DNA of 7,520 bases from the NCBI GenBank assembly GCA_021203285.1, contig JAJQBM010000138.1, positions 1 to 7,520 of the forward strand. Reading direction: 5' to 3'. The notes under the pieces were generated by a model. The model made no database searches. It was given only the letters and a program-made list of their open reading frames with translations, and was not told the origin of the DNA. Made by a program: the position numbers and the translations under genes. This document shows, in pieces, positions 6,532-7,520 of the stretch. The first letter of the stretch is position 1. Every line of letters starts with the position of its first letter. The stretch comes from Clostridiales bacterium (GTDB taxonomy: Bacteria > Bacillota > Clostridia > Lachnospirales > Lachnospiraceae).

Positions 6532-7485
6532 TTAATAGTTGTATTCCAGCGCGCCAATCAGCTCACAGATCATCCGATGCGTCGGAACCTCCAGATCATA
6601 TTGATCCGCAAGACGGACAATACACCCGTTTAATGTGTCAATTTCCGTCTTTTGCTTTTTCTCCATATCCTGCAGCGTGGAAGAACGATGCGCAGCAGTA
6701 TCTGGAATCAGTTTATTATAAAATTCGCTTTTATAAGCCTCCGGCGTCTCCCAGAACGTGCGGTATCCGTGACATTTCATCACGGCAAACGTCTCATCAA
6801 TCAGTCGGTCCATAATCGCTCTGGAATCATCGGATTCCGCCAGCTTTCCGTAAGGAACTCGGAGAATGGCGCCGAGCGGATTCAATGTCGTATTGTAGAG
6901 CATTTTCGCCCAGAGCGCCTCCGACAACACGGCGGTTGTCTCACAGGGAATACCGGACGCGGCAATGGCATGCGCCAACGGCTCCATACAATCCGTGTTT
7001 TTTCCATACAGAGACCCCAGCAGAATCGGAGCGGTGTGAACCGTAATGTTGCTGACATTCGGCGCAGTTCTGGAAAAACCGGTGATCACCCGCGCCTGAT
7101 AAATCTCCTCCTCGGAAAAATACGCACGAAACGGCACATCGTTGCCCCAGCCATTCTGCATGATAACGATCTTGCCGTCCGCCCTTAATTTCTCCCGTTG
7201 ATCCGCCAGCTTTGCGGCGACATCTGCGTTGGCCAATGTCTTTGTACAGACCAAAACATAGTCAATGCTATGGTCTGCAAGGTCGGCGAGATCTTCAATC
7301 ACCGCAATTTTCCCGGCCGGAATTGCAATTTCTCCAAAGAGGCCGGTGCGTCGAACGCCGCCCTCCCGAATGGCTTTTCCCGTATTTTCTCGGGCAAGGA
7401 ATGTAACCTCCACGCCCTGAGAGCAGAGAGATGCACCCATGGCAATGCCGATGGCCCCTGCGCCTATAATCAATGTGTGTATCAT
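6532..7485 (-). CDS. Ketopantoate reductase (ApbA/PanE) family oxidoreductase
   Basis: A 317-residue protein of the usual family length. The N-terminal Rossmann domain has GAGAIG at 8-13 for NAD(P)H, VCTKT at 79-83 and QNGWGN at 110-115 (N111). The C-terminal helical domain has LWAKMLYNTTLNPLGA with the likely catalytic K194 and N198, N202, then S269 and E281, which match by spacing the substrate-binding Ser and acid/base Glu of E. coli PanE (S244, E256; K176). PanE reduces 2-dehydropantoate to pantoate in pantothenate and coenzyme A synthesis. No panB or panC lies nearby and such reductases are often present as several paralogues, so the true substrate may be another 2-keto acid; I give no symbol. 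The ATG at 7485 is preceded by AGAAGGAG (7498-7491) at 5 nt spacing. It is the first gene of the run visible here and is followed after 33 nt by the VOC gene. Confidence 0.92.
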   Translation of the reverse strand: MIHTLIIGAGAIGIAMGASLCSQGVEVTFLARENTGKAIREGGVRRTGLFGEIAIPAGKIAVIEDLADLADHSIDYVLVCTKTLANADVAAKLADQREKLRADGKIVIMQNGWGNDVPFRAYFSEEEIYQARVITGFSRTAPNVSNITVHTAPILLGSLYGKNTDCMEPLAHAIAASGIPCETTAVLSEALWAKMLYNTTLNPLGAILRVPYGKLAESDDSRAIMDRLIDETFAVMKCHGYRTFWETPEAYKSEFYNKLIPDTAAHRSSTLQDMEKKQKTEIDTLNGCIVRLADQYDLEVPTHRMICELIGALEYNY

Positions 7486-7507
7486 ATCGACTCCTTCTGT
7501 AACTCAC

Positions 7508-7519
7508 AGTATAAGTATA
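7508..7519 (-). promoter_or_regulatory. Possible -10 region upstream of the reductase gene
   Basis: TATACT occurs twice in tandem on the minus strand (7519-7514 and 7513-7508), 10-25 nt before the ribosome site of the reductase gene. Each copy matches TATAAT at five of six positions. The matching -35 region would lie beyond the window, so this is only a candidate operon promoter. Confidence 0.3.
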
Positions 7520-7520
7520 C

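Overview
The window looks like a chromosomal stretch from a Gram-positive Bacillota of class Clostridia, perhaps Lachnospiraceae-like. GC content is moderate. Ribosome sites of the AGGAGG type precede several starts, and the gene families (a bacterial SWIM/SNF2 helicase and a YhaO/YhaN-like SbcD/SbcC pair) are common there. The taxon is an inference from gene content only. I see no rRNA, tRNA, insertion sequence, phage gene, CRISPR array or convincing rho-independent terminator.

Every supported gene is on the minus strand, so transcription runs from high to low coordinates. In that order they are: a ketopantoate-reductase-family oxidoreductase (6532-7485); a small VOC/glyoxalase-fold protein (6136-6498); a SWIM zinc-finger and SNF2-associated protein (3467-6112); an SNF2 helicase motor (1949-3466); a cytoplasmic SGNH/GDSL hydrolase (1301-1930); an SbcD/YhaO-like metallophosphoesterase nuclease (138-1310); and the first 49 codons of an SbcC/YhaN-like ATPase (147-1, running off the window). 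Gaps are 33, 23, 0 and 18 nt, then two overlaps of 10 nt. No gene-free stretch is longer than about 35 nt, so the set reads as one operon.

The most striking point is that the SWIM/SNF2-associated gene and the SNF2 motor are in the same frame and are separated only by one amber codon (TAG, 3469-3467) followed directly by ATG. Together they look like one 1387-residue SNF2 protein interrupted by a stop. That could be a fresh nonsense mutation, a deliberate split into two coupled subunits, amber readthrough, or a sequencing error. The N-terminal half is itself unusual. It has two SWIM-like modules joined by about 120 residues of E/K/R-rich sequence that should form a long single helix, and the second module has Tyr in place of the final zinc-binding His.

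The second point is the downstream module. The hydrolase/nuclease and nuclease/ATPase junctions use the same 12-nt sequence and the same 10-nt overlap, which suggests tight translational coupling. A DNA translocase followed by an Mre11/Rad50-like pair points to DNA repair, DNA-end processing or possibly defence against foreign DNA. That joint role is inference. The two upstream genes look metabolic and may simply share the transcript.
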